64,000 nt of DNA, taken from contig CAVVYW010000006.1 of assembly GCA_963752605.1 (NCBI GenBank), forward strand, positions 682,001 to 746,000, written 5' to 3'. The translations under genes and the position numbers were made by a program. Shown here in pieces: positions 31,614 to 40,517 of the stretch; the first letter of the stretch is position 1, and the number at the start of each line of letters is the position of its first letter. Origin of the DNA: CAVVYW01 sp963752605 (GTDB lineage Bacteria > Actinomycetota > Thermoleophilia > Solirubrobacterales > 70-9). Under the pieces are notes generated by a model. That model saw nothing but the letters and a program-made list of their open reading frames with translations. It was not told the origin of the DNA and made no database searches.

Positions 31614-33468
31614 CCGCGGCCGACGCTGATCGCGCGCATGGCCGGCTTGAAGCCGAGCTTGATCGCAGTCACCTTGTAGCGCCCGGCTTCGCGAAGGAGC
31701 GGCAGATGACCGCCTTGCCTCGCGGTTGGTCCGTCCGTGGCTCGCGGCCGAGCCGGACCTTCGCGCCCTTCACCGTGGTGCCCTGCGGGTTCGCACCGGC
31801 CTCGAAGCAGGTGCGCTCTCCGACCGGCCCGGCGCGGCGTGACCTGGAGTCGCAGCCGGGTGCGGCTGCGCGCCCGCGACCAGGCGAGTCGGGCGCCGTC
31901 GGTGGACGCCCTCGCCGGGCCGTGCGACCGGACAGCGTCGACGCGCTTGTCGGCCCGGGACAGGCCGGCGACGCGGAGCACTCGCGGCTCCCGGTCCGCG
32001 AGGCGATGCCCCCGCCTTCGACGTCCACCTCGTAGCCGTCCGGGTAGTGGCGTCGGCGGGGAGGAAGATCTCGGTCTGGTGCGGGCGTGGATGCGCGGCG
32101 GCCTCGGATGTCGCCGCCGCTCGGCGCGAAGGCGCTCGCCGCCCGGCCCGGTGGTCGAGTAGGGCGAGGTCGAAGCGTGCCGGTGTCCTCGTCGTAGTCG
32201 TAGCTCTGCGGGCGTCCCGGCGACCACCTGCGGATAGGCGCGCGCGAGGAGGTCGAGCTTCGCCTCCTTGACGTTGTCGCCGGTCGGCGGCTGGTTGGCG
32301 TCGATCACCAGCGCCTGCACTCCCGGGCCCTGCGGTGGTCGGGTCATCGCAGGCGCAGTAGTGCCAGTACTGCCAGGAGATCATGTGCGCCTCGGCGCTG
32401 CTCGATGTTGCGGCGGATCACGGCGAGGTCGTCGGTGGCGCCGAACTCGCTGAGCAGCAGGGCGTCGCCGGTCTCCACCGCCTGCTTGTCGGCGTTCTCG
32501 AAGACCAGCTCGTCGAAGGTCGTCGCAGCCGTCGGCTGAGGCATTCCCGGGAGGGCGAAGGCCCCGGCGAGGCAGTAGACGTGGAAGCTGAAGCCCGGTT
32601 CGGCCGTCGCCGGTCGCGGGGTGGTGCGAGTCGGCGCCGAAGTTGAAGATGACGTTCGGCTCGTACCAGATCAGCTTCTGGGGCTCGACCTCGCGGATCT
32701 GATCGATCACGCGCTGGTGGAACGCGGCCAGCGAGCCTGGTGTCGAAGACCGGGCAGCCGGCCGGACTGGCGCAGGTCGGCCACACCGACCCCGGCCAGG
32801 GCTCGTTCATGAGGTCGAAGCCGATCGTGGTGCTCGCGGGCGCTGAAGCGCTCCGCCACGCGCCGGAAGGCCGCGGCGTAGCGGTCCTGCAGCCCGACAG
32901 CGCCCGGGCCCGCGCCGGTTCAGCCAGAAGTTGTTGAAGGCCTGGTTCAGCCCGGGACTGCTCGACGTAGGTCGCCGGGAAGCCCGTCAGCGGCTCGGCC
33001 GGGAACGCCGTCGTCGAGCGTCGCCCAGTCGGGCCAGCCCTCCCCGCCGTAGCGCTCGTTGTAGAGGTCCTGGTGGAAGTCGAGCTGGCTGAAGATCCCG
33101 TGCTCGGCGAGGATCCGCTCGGTCGCGGCGATTCGGTCGAGGTAGGCCTCGTCATAGGCGCCGGGGTTCGGCTCGACCGCCCTTGTAGATCAGGCCGAGC
33201 CGGACCGTGTTGAAGCCGTTCTCCGCGAGGAAGGCCGCGTCGTCCTCGCCGAAGCCGGCCTCGTCGGGGGCGTAGGGCGCGCGCTTGTAGACCATGTTGA
33301 CCCCGTGGAGGATCACCACCCGTCCCGTCGGCGTCGGTGATCCAGCGCCCCTCGTGGCCGAGCGGAGTCGCCGGATCCGCGGAGCGCCGAGGGCGCGGAC
33401 ACGCCGGCGATCACGGCCGCAAGCGCGGCGCACAACCCAACTCGCCTCCCGATCCCCACGGCGGGCAC
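31610..33468 (-). CDS. secreted GH5 glycoside hydrolase, endoglycoceramidase-like, frame breaks
   Basis: GTG 33468 gives a signal peptide (VGIGRRVGLCAALAAVIAGV, then SAPSA). The catalytic (beta/alpha)8 domain reads VVILHGVNMVYKRAPYAPDE, NGFNTVRLGLIYK, GIFSQLDFHQDLYNERYGGE, TIGFDLMNEPWPG (acid/base Glu) and DALLLSEFGATDD (nucleophile Glu). The long DFHQDLYNERYGG block and the HMISWQYWHYCAC stretch are typical of endoglycoceramidases, which cut the glycan from glycosphingolipids. A C-terminal beta-rich domain follows (GRYKVTAIKLGFKPAM). At least six breaks. Another GH5 lipid glycosidase activity is possible. Confidence 0.75.
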
Positions 33469-33508
33469 GGCGGGCAGTATGGCCGTGCGCCACTGGCCGG
33501 TGCGCCGG

Positions 33509-34294
33509 TCAGACCCCCGGCGCGGCCGCCTCGGCGAGGGCGCTCATGTCCTCCAGCGTGGCGCTGGCGAGGGCCCTGACGACGACGGTGTCGAGCGCCC
33601 GGTACTCGCTCAGCGCGGACTGCGCCTCCCCCGCGTTCTCGGCCGCCACGCCGACGGTGCCCTCCGGCTCACCCAGCCGGTCGAAGTGGTCGCGATACCC
33701 CTTGTGAAGGTCGCGGTAGAAGGACTCCTCCTTGGCCAGCCTCTCCTCGGCCTGGTTTCCGACCGCGGTTCGGACGTAGCCCATGACCGGCGGCGCCTCC
33801 CGGCCGGCCTCCCGCGCCCCCGCCTCGACGTGCTCGCGGGCCCCGGCGGCGAACTCCGGCGTCATCCAGTTGAAGAAGACCCCGTCCCAGGCCTCTCCGG
33901 CGAAGGCGCACATCTTCGGCCCCATCGCGGCGAGGACCAGGCGGATGCCCGGCAGGGCATCGCGGAGCGTCGGCAGCGCCTCCCGCATGGTCGTGAGGGG
34001 CTTCTTGCTGAAGCCGGCTCCCACGCCGAGCCAGAGCCGCTCCGGGTCGAGCCCGAGCCGCTCGACGTCGGCGGCGATGGCATCTGGCCCGTGCCGGTCG
34101 AGGGCGATCACCGCGACGCCGAGCTCGATCCGGTCCGCGCCCTTGGCGAACTCGGCCAGCGTCTCCAGTCCCCTGGCCCCGGGGTGGTCGTTCGACCACA
34201 TGGACGCGTAGCCCAGCTCCTGGCAGCGCGCCGCGAGGGGGGACGCCACCTCGGGGTCGAGCCCCGCCGCGACGCCGAAGCCGCGCCGGGCCAC
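33509..34294 (-). CDS. LLM-class flavin-dependent oxidoreductase
   Basis: A 261-residue luciferase-like monooxygenase-fold protein (FMN- or F420-dependent). Family features: CQELGYASMWSNDHPGARGL near the N-terminus, RIELGVAVIALDRHGPDAI, RLWLGVGAGFSKKPLTTMRE and APPVMGYVRTAVG. It is shorter than most members, missing part of the C-terminal insertion. GTG 34294 directly abuts the stop of the upstream methyltransferase gene. Substrate and cofactor are not determinable from the sequence. Confidence 0.85.
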   Translation of the reverse strand: MARRGFGVAAGLDPEVASPLAARCQELGYASMWSNDHPGARGLETLAEFAKGADRIELGVAVIALDRHGPDAIAADVERLGLDPERLWLGVGAGFSKKPLTTMREALPTLRDALPGIRLVLAAMGPKMCAFAGEAWDGVFFNWMTPEFAAGAREHVEAGAREAGREAPPVMGYVRTAVGNQAEERLAKEESFYRDLHKGYRDHFDRLGEPEGTVGVAAENAGEAQSALSEYRALDTVVVRALASATLEDMSALAEAAAPGV

Positions 34295-35632
34295 CTACGA
34301 GCGCTCCAGCAGCGCCACGCACTCGATGTGCGGCGTCTGCGGGAACATGTCGACCGGCTTCACGCGCCGGAGCCTATATCCGGCCTCGACCAGCTGGGCG
34401 GCGTTCGGCGCCAGGGTGGTCGGGTTGCAGGAGACGTAGACGATCCGAGGCGCCTCGCACTCGATCACGCGGCGGACGATCTTCTTCGAGAGCCCGGCCC
34501 GCGGCGGGTCGACCACCACGACGTCGGGCTTGCCCGCCTCCTCCAGGAGCGGCCGGATCTCCTTGCGGGCGTCGCCCACCCGGAAGCGGGCGTTCTCGAT
34601 CCCGTTCAGGCCGGCGTTTCGCTTCGCGTCGTCCACCGCCTCCGGCACCACCTCGATGCCCCAGACCTCGCCCGCGCGGCCCGCGAGAGTGAGGCCGAGC
34701 GTGCCGATGCCGCAGAAGAGGTCGAAGAGGCGCTCGCCGCCGCTCAGGGCGGCCATCTCCGCCGCGATCCCGTAGAGCCGCTCCGCCATCTCGGTGTTCG
34801 TCTGGAAGAAGGCGCGCGGCGAGATCCGGAAGCGGAGCCCGCAGAGCTCGTCGGTGAGGTACTCGGCGCCGAGGGCCCCGGTCTCCCCGTCCGTGGTCGA
34901 GCCCGGGCCCTCGACGATCGTGTGCAGGTCCACGGGCGGCCGCGGGATCTCGGCCGGCGAGGTGACGAGGCGGGTCTGGAGCTGCCCGGTGCGGCGGCCC
35001 TCGCGGACGACGAGATTGCGGAGCACGCCCTGCCCGGATCGAGGGTCGTAGGCCGGGAGGCCCTCCGTCTGCGCCCAGGAGCGGATCTCGTTTCGCCTCC
35101 GGTTGTTCGGCTCCGAGGCGAGCAGGCAGTCCTCCGCATCCACCACCTCGTCCCAGCGGCCCCGCGGGTGAAAGCCGAGCACGAGCTCGCCATCCCGCTC
35201 CCCGAAGGAGTACTCGAGCTTGTTGCGATACCGCCACAGCTCGACCGCGGGCTCGATCGGCTCCAGCTCGAACCCCTCGAGTCCGCCGAGGCGCACCAGG
35301 GAGTCCTCGACCTGCTGCTGCTTGTGACGCAGCTGCTCGGAGTAGTCGAGCCCCTGGAGGGGAGCGCCGGGGCAGGGCTCGCCGCCGTGGTCGCAGCGGT
35401 CCGGGATGCGGTCCGGGCTTCCGCGGACGAGCTCGACCGCCCGGGCCTCGGCGTAGCCGCGCTTGGCCTTGGTCACCTCGGCACGAACGAGGTCGCCGGG
35501 CAGCGCGCCGGAGACGAAGACGACGTAGCCGTTGCGCCGCGCGACGCCCTTGCCGCCGTAGGCGAGCGACTCGATCTCCAGGGTCAGCGACTCGCCGCGG
35601 CTCGGGCGCTCCTGCTGTGGGGTGGCCTCCAT
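34295..35632 (-). CDS. TrmA/RlmD-family RNA (uracil-5-)-methyltransferase
   Basis: Methylates C5 of a uracil in rRNA or tRNA with SAM. The 445-residue protein has an N-terminal TRAM domain (SLTLEIESLAYGGKGVARR), a CDHGGEPCPGAPLQGLDY segment that may hold part of an iron-sulfur site, motif I LFDLFCGIGTLGLTLAG, the DVVVVDPPRAGLSKK motif and the catalytic cysteine in IVYVSCNPTTLAPN. The frame is intact. The ATG at 35632 lies within 20 nt of the start of the divergent peptidase. Confidence 0.93.
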   Translation of the reverse strand: MEATPQQERPSRGESLTLEIESLAYGGKGVARRNGYVVFVSGALPGDLVRAEVTKAKRGYAEARAVELVRGSPDRIPDRCDHGGEPCPGAPLQGLDYSEQLRHKQQQVEDSLVRLGGLEGFELEPIEPAVELWRYRNKLEYSFGERDGELVLGFHPRGRWDEVVDAEDCLLASEPNNRRRNEIRSWAQTEGLPAYDPRSGQGVLRNLVVREGRRTGQLQTRLVTSPAEIPRPPVDLHTIVEGPGSTTDGETGALGAEYLTDELCGLRFRISPRAFFQTNTEMAERLYGIAAEMAALSGGERLFDLFCGIGTLGLTLAGRAGEVWGIEVVPEAVDDAKRNAGLNGIENARFRVGDARKEIRPLLEEAGKPDVVVVDPPRAGLSKKIVRRVIECEAPRIVYVSCNPTTLAPNAAQLVEAGYRLRRVKPVDMFPQTPHIECVALLERS

Positions 35633-35639
35633 TCCGACC

Positions 35640-35645
35640 TATCGT
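35640..35645 (+). promoter_or_regulatory. -10 box of the M3-like peptidase gene, leaderless type
   Basis: TATCGT, 6 nt before GTG 35652. It overlaps the region just upstream of the divergent methyltransferase start and decides between GTG 35652 and the in-frame GTG 35622. Confidence 0.5.
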
Positions 35646-35651
35646 TGCAAG

Positions 35652-37139
35652 GTGGCCTGGGATCTCGAGACCTATCGGGTGGACGCGCAGCTGTTCACCG
35701 AGGAGCTCGACCGCGAGTACTACCTGCACCTGGCGGGCCACAAGGCCGAGCTCGGCATCGGGGAGATCTACGACCGGTACGCGGGGCTGTTCGAGCGCGA
35801 GGCGGTCGAGCGAATCGGCGCCGAGCGGGAGGCCGCGGCGGGCGACTCCCAGCGGCGGCTTCGCTACCTCCACCAGTTCGCGTTCGACGGTCACCTCGGC
35901 GCGGCGACTCGGGAGATCGAGGCGCGGCTCGCCGAGCTGGAGGCGACCCTCGAGGTACAGGTTGACGACGAGGCGATGCCATACCGGGCCGCGGCAATCG
36001 CGCAGGCGAACGAGCCCGACAGTGATCGCCGGGCCCGGATCGAGCGGGCCCGGAACGCGGTGCTCGCCGAGCGGCTCAACCCCCTGCATCGCGAGGCCCT
36101 CGAGCGGCACCATGCGATCGCGGCCGAGCTCGGCTGGCCGTCCTACCTCGACGCGTACACCGACCTGAGGGGCCTCGACCTCCGTTCGCTCGCCTCGCGG
36201 CTCGACGACTTCGGGCGGCGGACCGAGCAGGACTATGCCCGGCTCGTCGACCCGGAGCTGGAGCTGACGGTGGGGCGGAGCCTCGATGAGGCGCGGCGAG
36301 CCGATCTGCCCCGGCTCTTCCGCGCCGCCCATCTGGACGACGGCTTTCCCTCAGAGGGCCTGGTCGGCTCGTTCCGCCGCACTCTCGCGGGCCTCGGGAT
36401 CGACCTCGACTCACAGGACAACGTGCTGCTGGACACCGAGTCGCGGCCCAGCAAGAGCCCCCGGGCGTTCTGCGCGACCCCGCGCGTGCCGGCGGAGGTC
36501 CACCTCGTGGTGCCGCCGATCGGTGGCCGCGAGGACTACTCGACACTCTTCCACGAGGGAGGCCATGCCGAGCACTACGGCTGCACCGACGCTTCCCTGC
36601 CCTTCGAGTACCGCCACCTCGGGGACAACGGCGTCACCGAGTCCTACGCCTTCCTGCTCGAGGGCCTCACCGCCGACTGGGATTGGCTCACGGAGATCCT
36701 CGGCTCGGCTGATCCGGCACCGGCGGTCGAGCACGCGGGCGCCGCGAAGCTGATCATGCTGCGGCGCTACTCGGCCAAGATCTCGTACGAGGTCGAGCTG
36801 CACGGGCCGGACGCCGACCTCGAGCGGATGCCGGGGCGCTACTCCAGCCTGCTGGGCGACCGGATCGGGGTCCCCTGGCCATCCGAGTCCTGGCTGTCGG
36901 ACGTCGACGGGGGCTTCTACGTGGCGTGCTATCTGCGCGCCTGGGCCCTCGAGGTCAGTTGGAGGCGGGCGCTGCGCGAGCGGTTCGGGCCGCGCTGGTT
37001 CGCGAACCCCGAGGCGGGTGCCTGGCTGCGGGAGCTGTGGTCGCAGGGGCAGCGTCTCAGCGCGGAGGAGCTGCTCTCCGAGACGCTCGGCCAGTCGCTC
37101 GACTTCGGGATCCTCACCGCTGAGCTGATTGCGGTATAG
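35652..37139 (+). CDS. M3-like zinc metallopeptidase
   Basis: A 495-residue, mostly helical protein. The zinc motif HEGGH is at 301-305 (STLFHEGGHAEHYG), and a Glu in NGVTESYAFLLEG lies at 330, 25 residues after the second His. That is the spacing of M3 peptidases (thimet oligopeptidase/PepF), which act on short peptides in the cytosol. The rest resembles M3 only weakly, and the N-terminal helices (AQLFTEELDREYYLHLAGHK) are its own, so this may be a divergent subfamily. No signal peptide. Intact. Confidence 0.78.
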   Translation: MAWDLETYRVDAQLFTEELDREYYLHLAGHKAELGIGEIYDRYAGLFEREAVERIGAEREAAAGDSQRRLRYLHQFAFDGHLGAATREIEARLAELEATLEVQVDDEAMPYRAAAIAQANEPDSDRRARIERARNAVLAERLNPLHREALERHHAIAAELGWPSYLDAYTDLRGLDLRSLASRLDDFGRRTEQDYARLVDPELELTVGRSLDEARRADLPRLFRAAHLDDGFPSEGLVGSFRRTLAGLGIDLDSQDNVLLDTESRPSKSPRAFCATPRVPAEVHLVVPPIGGREDYSTLFHEGGHAEHYGCTDASLPFEYRHLGDNGVTESYAFLLEGLTADWDWLTEILGSADPAPAVEHAGAAKLIMLRRYSAKISYEVELHGPDADLERMPGRYSSLLGDRIGVPWPSESWLSDVDGGFYVACYLRAWALEVSWRRALRERFGPRWFANPEAGAWLRELWSQGQRLSAEELLSETLGQSLDFGILTAELIAV

Positions 37140-37186
37140 GCTGCGCCCGGACTTTGCGAGAAAACTGAGAGAGAGGAGACCAGAAA

Positions 37187-37525
37187 GTGGAAGCCAGCGG
37201 TGGCAGCGGTGGTGGCGACGGCGGCGGGGTGAGGGACAACATCCAGAAGGCGATCGACGACCTGCGGTCCGCCGGTGAGAAGGCGACCGGCGACGTCCGA
37301 AAGAACATCGACGAGGCCGTGGCGCGCCTGCGCGACGCCTCGAGCGGGGCGACGTCTAAGGCCACGGATCAGGTCAGCAACTGGCGCGAGACGCTGGACA
37401 AGGCGACCGATGACGTCCGCAAGGAGCTCGGGAAGCTCGCCGTGCGCGCCCAGAGCTCGCTGGAGTCGCTCGAGGAGGTAGCGAAGGAGCTCGACGAGAG
37501 GCGGAAGTCGCTCGGCGGCAAGTAG
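37187..37525 (+). CDS. small helical (phasin/apolipoprotein-like) protein
   Basis: GTG 37187 follows GAGAGGAGA at 8 nt. After a Gly-rich head (EASGGSGGGDGGGV) the 112-residue protein is one long amphipathic helix with heptad-like repeats (NIQKAIDDLRSAGEKATGDV, then RKNIDEAVARLRDASSGATS and ELGKLAVRAQSSLESLEEVA). It is rich in Ala, Lys, Asp and Glu and has no Cys. Such proteins coat storage granules or membranes or form coiled coils. It converges tail-to-tail, 9 nt apart, with another helical protein. Function unassigned. Confidence 0.72.
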   Translation: MEASGGSGGGDGGGVRDNIQKAIDDLRSAGEKATGDVRKNIDEAVARLRDASSGATSKATDQVSNWRETLDKATDDVRKELGKLAVRAQSSLESLEEVAKELDERRKSLGGK

Positions 37526-37534
37526 CCGCGGGCG

Positions 37535-38188
37535 CTACTGCTCGAGTCTGCGGTCGATCGCGCGCATGATCCCCTTGCGCGCCTTGTGGGACTGCTCGTA
37601 GTCGCGAATCTTCGTCAGCTGCGCACGGGTCAGCTCGGCGAGGCGGCGGTCGATCTGCCGGATCGTCAGTGAGTCATACGCGGTGATCGGCAGCCCCGGC
37701 GCCCGGGCCCGGCGCTTGACGCGGTCCGCCCGGGCGAGCGGCTGATCTGCCGCCTTCACTGCGCGCTTCCTGGCCCGCTTCGCCCGGCCGCTCACCTCCC
37801 GCTTGGCCCTCTCGGTGGCATCGGCGAGGTCGCGCCGGGCCTTGCGCGTGGCCTTACGGGCCGTCCTGCGCGGGTCAGACGCGGCCTCGGCCCCGTCGCG
37901 GACCTGACCGAGCAGCCTCTCCAGCTCCCCAAGGATGTTCTCTGCCTGCTCGCGGCCCCTCGTGACGAGACGGCCGACGAGCTCCTCGGCGTCGCCTCGG
38001 GTCATCCGCCCGCGCCGCACCGCGTCGTCGACCACCTCCTGGAGGCGCTCGCGTGAGATCGTGACGCTCTTCTCGAGCGCATCACGGAACGCCTGCACGC
38101 TCTCATCGGCGCGCCGGCTCCTCTCCTCCGCGACCGCCTCCTGGGACTGCTTGGTCGCCATCTCGGAGGCTTTCGTCTTCTTGGCCAT
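37535..38188 (-). CDS. helical, basic protein of unknown function
   Basis: A 217-residue protein. The first 110 residues are amphipathic helix (ESVQAFRDALEKSVTISRER; REQAENILGELERLLGQV), recalling phasin-like or granule-associated proteins. The middle is very basic and Ala-rich (RKATRKARRDLADATERAKR, then RAKRARKRAVKAADQ), like a histone-type DNA-binding tail. The C-terminus holds a conserved-looking helical hairpin (ITAYDSLTIRQIDRRLAELT). It lies 9 nt from the convergent helical gene. The pair could organise granules on DNA, as in PhaF-type proteins; this is inference. Confidence 0.65.
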   Translation of the reverse strand: MAKKTKASEMATKQSQEAVAEERSRRADESVQAFRDALEKSVTISRERLQEVVDDAVRRGRMTRGDAEELVGRLVTRGREQAENILGELERLLGQVRDGAEAASDPRRTARKATRKARRDLADATERAKREVSGRAKRARKRAVKAADQPLARADRVKRRARAPGLPITAYDSLTIRQIDRRLAELTRAQLTKIRDYEQSHKARKGIMRAIDRRLEQ

Positions 38189-38220
38189 CGGCCGGGCGAG
38201 TCTACCCCCGCCGCCGCGGT

Positions 38221-39036
38221 CTAATCCAGGCCAAACGTGCCCCTGACGGGGTTGTGGTCGGAGAGACGGATCTTGAGGCGGGTGGCGGGATCGACGATGT
38301 CGCGCGCCTCCGGGGGCCAGGCGACGGGGTGCTCGATCACCTCCAGCCCGCGCACCAGGAGGTGACTGAGCCGGTCGGGTGCTGTCGGGGGCGCGAGGCC
38401 GAACTCCCTCTCCAGCTTCTGGAAGATTTCGCTGTCGCGAGGGCGGACGTTGAAGTCTCCCCCGAGGATCAGCGGGCGGCCGTCGGCGAAGCGCACGGCG
38501 CGCTCCGCCGCCGACAGCAGCTCGCGCTCCGCGGAGGCGGGCTTGGTGCTCACGTGCAGGTTGCCCACGCAGATCCCGCACTCGAGCCGTGTCAGCGCCA
38601 TCACCCGCAGCTCGGGCCGCCGGGTGAGCACCGATCTCGCCCGCTCGGCGATCCGACCGGCTGTCCGGCGGGCGAAGGTGGTGTTGGATCCGCCCTCCCA
38701 GGCGCCCAGCAGGTCCGGCCGGCGCTGCCCGATGATCGAGGTGAACGGCTGCAGCCAGTTGCGGCCGCTGTAGGCGCGGTGAGCCTCGGCCCCGAAGGCG
38801 GCGCCCAGCCGCCGGGTCCAGCGCGGCGGGAACTCCTGGAAGAGCGCGACGTCCCACTCGACCAGGTCGATCCACTCGGCGAACTCGCGGGACAGGTCCC
38901 GGTTCACCTGCTCGTACTGCTCGCCGCGGATCGGCCCCGCGCGCCAGTTCCCCTTGTGGGCGTGCCTCTGCAGCTTCTCCTCGGGCGGCCAGTCGCGGCC
39001 GTGGAAGACGTTCCAGGTGAGGGCGTGGAGCTCCAT
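38221..39036 (-). CDS. endonuclease/exonuclease/phosphatase-family protein
   Basis: A 271-residue cytosolic member of the DNase I-like fold. Start MELHALTWNVFHGRDWPPEE contains the usual WNV strand. Further motifs: WDVALFQEFPPRWTRRLG (catalytic Glu), CVGNLHVSTKPASAERELL, PLILGGDFNVRPRD (GDFN) and RLSDHNPVRGTFGLD (SDHxPV). The frame is open another ten codons upstream, but ATG 39036 begins the fold directly. It is divergent from argF. Substrate not determined. Confidence 0.85.
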   Translation of the reverse strand: MELHALTWNVFHGRDWPPEEKLQRHAHKGNWRAGPIRGEQYEQVNRDLSREFAEWIDLVEWDVALFQEFPPRWTRRLGAAFGAEAHRAYSGRNWLQPFTSIIGQRRPDLLGAWEGGSNTTFARRTAGRIAERARSVLTRRPELRVMALTRLECGICVGNLHVSTKPASAERELLSAAERAVRFADGRPLILGGDFNVRPRDSEIFQKLEREFGLAPPTAPDRLSHLLVRGLEVIEHPVAWPPEARDIVDPATRLKIRLSDHNPVRGTFGLD

Positions 39037-39076
39037 CGGGTGGGCGGAAGTCTGCCTCACGCGCAAGAGGGAGTCC

Positions 39077-39082
39077 TAGTAT
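39077..39082 (+). promoter_or_regulatory. -10 box of argF, leaderless type
   Basis: TAGTAT, 6 nt before ATG 39089, with no ribosome-binding site. Confidence 0.55.
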
Positions 39083-39088
39083 CGGCGG

Positions 39089-39967
39089 ATGAAGCACTTC
39101 CTCACCGGAGAGGAGCTTGACCGGGACCAGTTGGTCGCCGTGCTCGACCGCGCAGCCGAGCTGAAGGCGGGGCGGGACGAGGGCGAGGGCGGCGAGGCGC
39201 TCATGGGCCGCTCCGTGGCGCTGATCTTCGAGAAGCCCTCCACCCGCACCCGGATCTCCCTGGAGGTCGGCGTCGCCGAGCTCGGCGGCACGCCCGTGGT
39301 GCTGCGCGGGGACGAGCTGCAGCTCACCCGGGGGGAGTCGATCGCCGACACCGGCCGGGTCCTCTCGCGCTACGTGCACGGGATCGCGATCCGCTCGGGC
39401 TCCCACGAGGCGGTGGTGGAGCTGGCCGGCGCCGCCGAGGTGCCGGTGGTCAACGCGCTGACCCCGCTTCACCATCCCTGCCAGGCGCTGGCGGACCTGC
39501 TCACGCTGCGGGAGCGGTTCGGATCGCTGGAGGGGCTCCGGCTCGCCTACGTCGGGGACAGCAACAACGTCGCGCGATCCCTGGCGATCCTCGGGCGGAC
39601 GGCCGGGGTCGAGGTCGTGGTCGCCAGCCCGGAGGGTTATCGCCTCGAGGACGGGGTGGCCGAGCTTGTGGACGACCCGAAGGAGGCCGTGAAGGATGCC
39701 GACGCCGTCTACACCGACGTCTGGGTGAGCATGGGCGACGAGGCCGAGGCGGAGAAGCGCCGCAGCGACCTGTCCCCTTACCAGCTGAACGAGGAGCTGC
39801 TGGGGTTGGCCTCGGAGCGCGCGATCGCGTTGCACTGCCTGCCCGCCCACCCCGGCGAGGAGATCACCGAGGAAGTGCTCTACGGCGACCGCTCCGCCGT
39901 CTGGGACCAGGCCGAAAACCGGCTGCACGCCCAGAAGGCGCTGCTGGAACGGCTCATCCCGACCTAA
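39089..39967 (+). CDS. argF: ornithine carbamoyltransferase
   Basis: Makes citrulline from ornithine and carbamoyl phosphate in arginine synthesis. The 292-residue protein has the carbamoyl-phosphate loop FEKPSTRTRISLEVG, LTPLHHPCQALADLLTLRER (HPCQ), the ornithine region YTDVWVSMGDEAEAEKRR and the HCLPAHPGEEITEEV loop. All residues that separate OTCase from aspartate carbamoyltransferase are present. No other arginine-synthesis gene is adjacent. A tRNA-Glu gene follows 12 nt downstream. Confidence 0.96.
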   Translation: MKHFLTGEELDRDQLVAVLDRAAELKAGRDEGEGGEALMGRSVALIFEKPSTRTRISLEVGVAELGGTPVVLRGDELQLTRGESIADTGRVLSRYVHGIAIRSGSHEAVVELAGAAEVPVVNALTPLHHPCQALADLLTLRERFGSLEGLRLAYVGDSNNVARSLAILGRTAGVEVVVASPEGYRLEDGVAELVDDPKEAVKDADAVYTDVWVSMGDEAEAEKRRSDLSPYQLNEELLGLASERAIALHCLPAHPGEEITEEVLYGDRSAVWDQAENRLHAQKALLERLIPT

Positions 39968-39979
39968 GATCAGTCGCGC

Positions 39980-40051
39980 GGCCCCGTGGTGTAACGGTTA
40001 GCACGCCAGGTTTTCAACCTGGTAGCGCGGGTTCGACTCCCGCCGGGGCTA
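39980..40051 (+). tRNA. tRNA-Glu (TTC)
   Basis: 72-nt cloverleaf. Acceptor GGCCCCG pairs with CGGGGCT (one G-T at the end), the anticodon stem is CCAGG/CCTGG around the loop TTTTCAA with anticodon TTC, and the T arm is GCGGG-TTCGACT-CCCGC. The CCA end is not encoded. Confidence 0.96.
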
Positions 40052-40103
40052 CTGCTTCGCCTTTGGCAAGGAGCAGCACCATTGGCGAGATACTGCGTGA
40101 GCG

Positions 40104-40505
40104 ATGTCGAAGGAGAACCTGGAGCGGGCCCGTCACGCCTTCGATGCGTTCAACCGGCGCGACATCGACGCCCTCCTCGCACTCGTTGACCCTGAGGCGG
40201 AGATCGCGACGCGCTTCATGGAGATGGAGGGCGATTCGCACTACCGCGGCCACGACGGCGTCCGCAAATGGTGGCGGGACCTGCTCGCCGTCTTCCCCGA
40301 CTTCAGCATGGAGGTTCTGGAGTTGCGTGACCTCGGCGACTCCGGGATCGCCGCTCTGCGTGTCCGCGGCCACGGCCTCGATAGCGGTGTGCCCTTCGAG
40401 GAGACGGTCTGGGCTGCAGTCGAGTGGCGTAACGACAAAGTGACGCGCTGGCGAAACTTCGGAAGCGAGGCGGAGGCCCTCGAAGCCGCCGGGCTGCTCG
40501 GCTAG
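40104..40505 (+). CDS. SnoaL-like (NTF2 fold) protein
   Basis: A 133-residue single-domain protein: MSKENLERARHAFDAFNRRD, LVDPEAEIATRFMEMEGD, SHYRGHDGVRKWWRDLLAVF and ETVWAAVEWRNDKVTRWRNF. It follows the common SnoaL-like pattern of a helical start, a RGHDGVRKW segment and a late curved sheet. The family includes isomerases, cyclases and many proteins of unknown use. Related in type to the gene at 13.97 kb but not a close copy. Intact. Confidence 0.85.
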   Translation: MSKENLERARHAFDAFNRRDIDALLALVDPEAEIATRFMEMEGDSHYRGHDGVRKWWRDLLAVFPDFSMEVLELRDLGDSGIAALRVRGHGLDSGVPFEETVWAAVEWRNDKVTRWRNFGSEAEALEAAGLLG

Positions 40506-40517
40506 CCTGCGGCGGCC

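Noticed and set aside
37535..39928. A 797-codon open frame on the minus strand spanning several genes
   Set aside because: Only its 3' part (37535-38188) is a protein; the rest reads antisense to argF and through the second nuclease-fold gene in a wrong frame. Long shadow frames are expected in GC-rich DNA.
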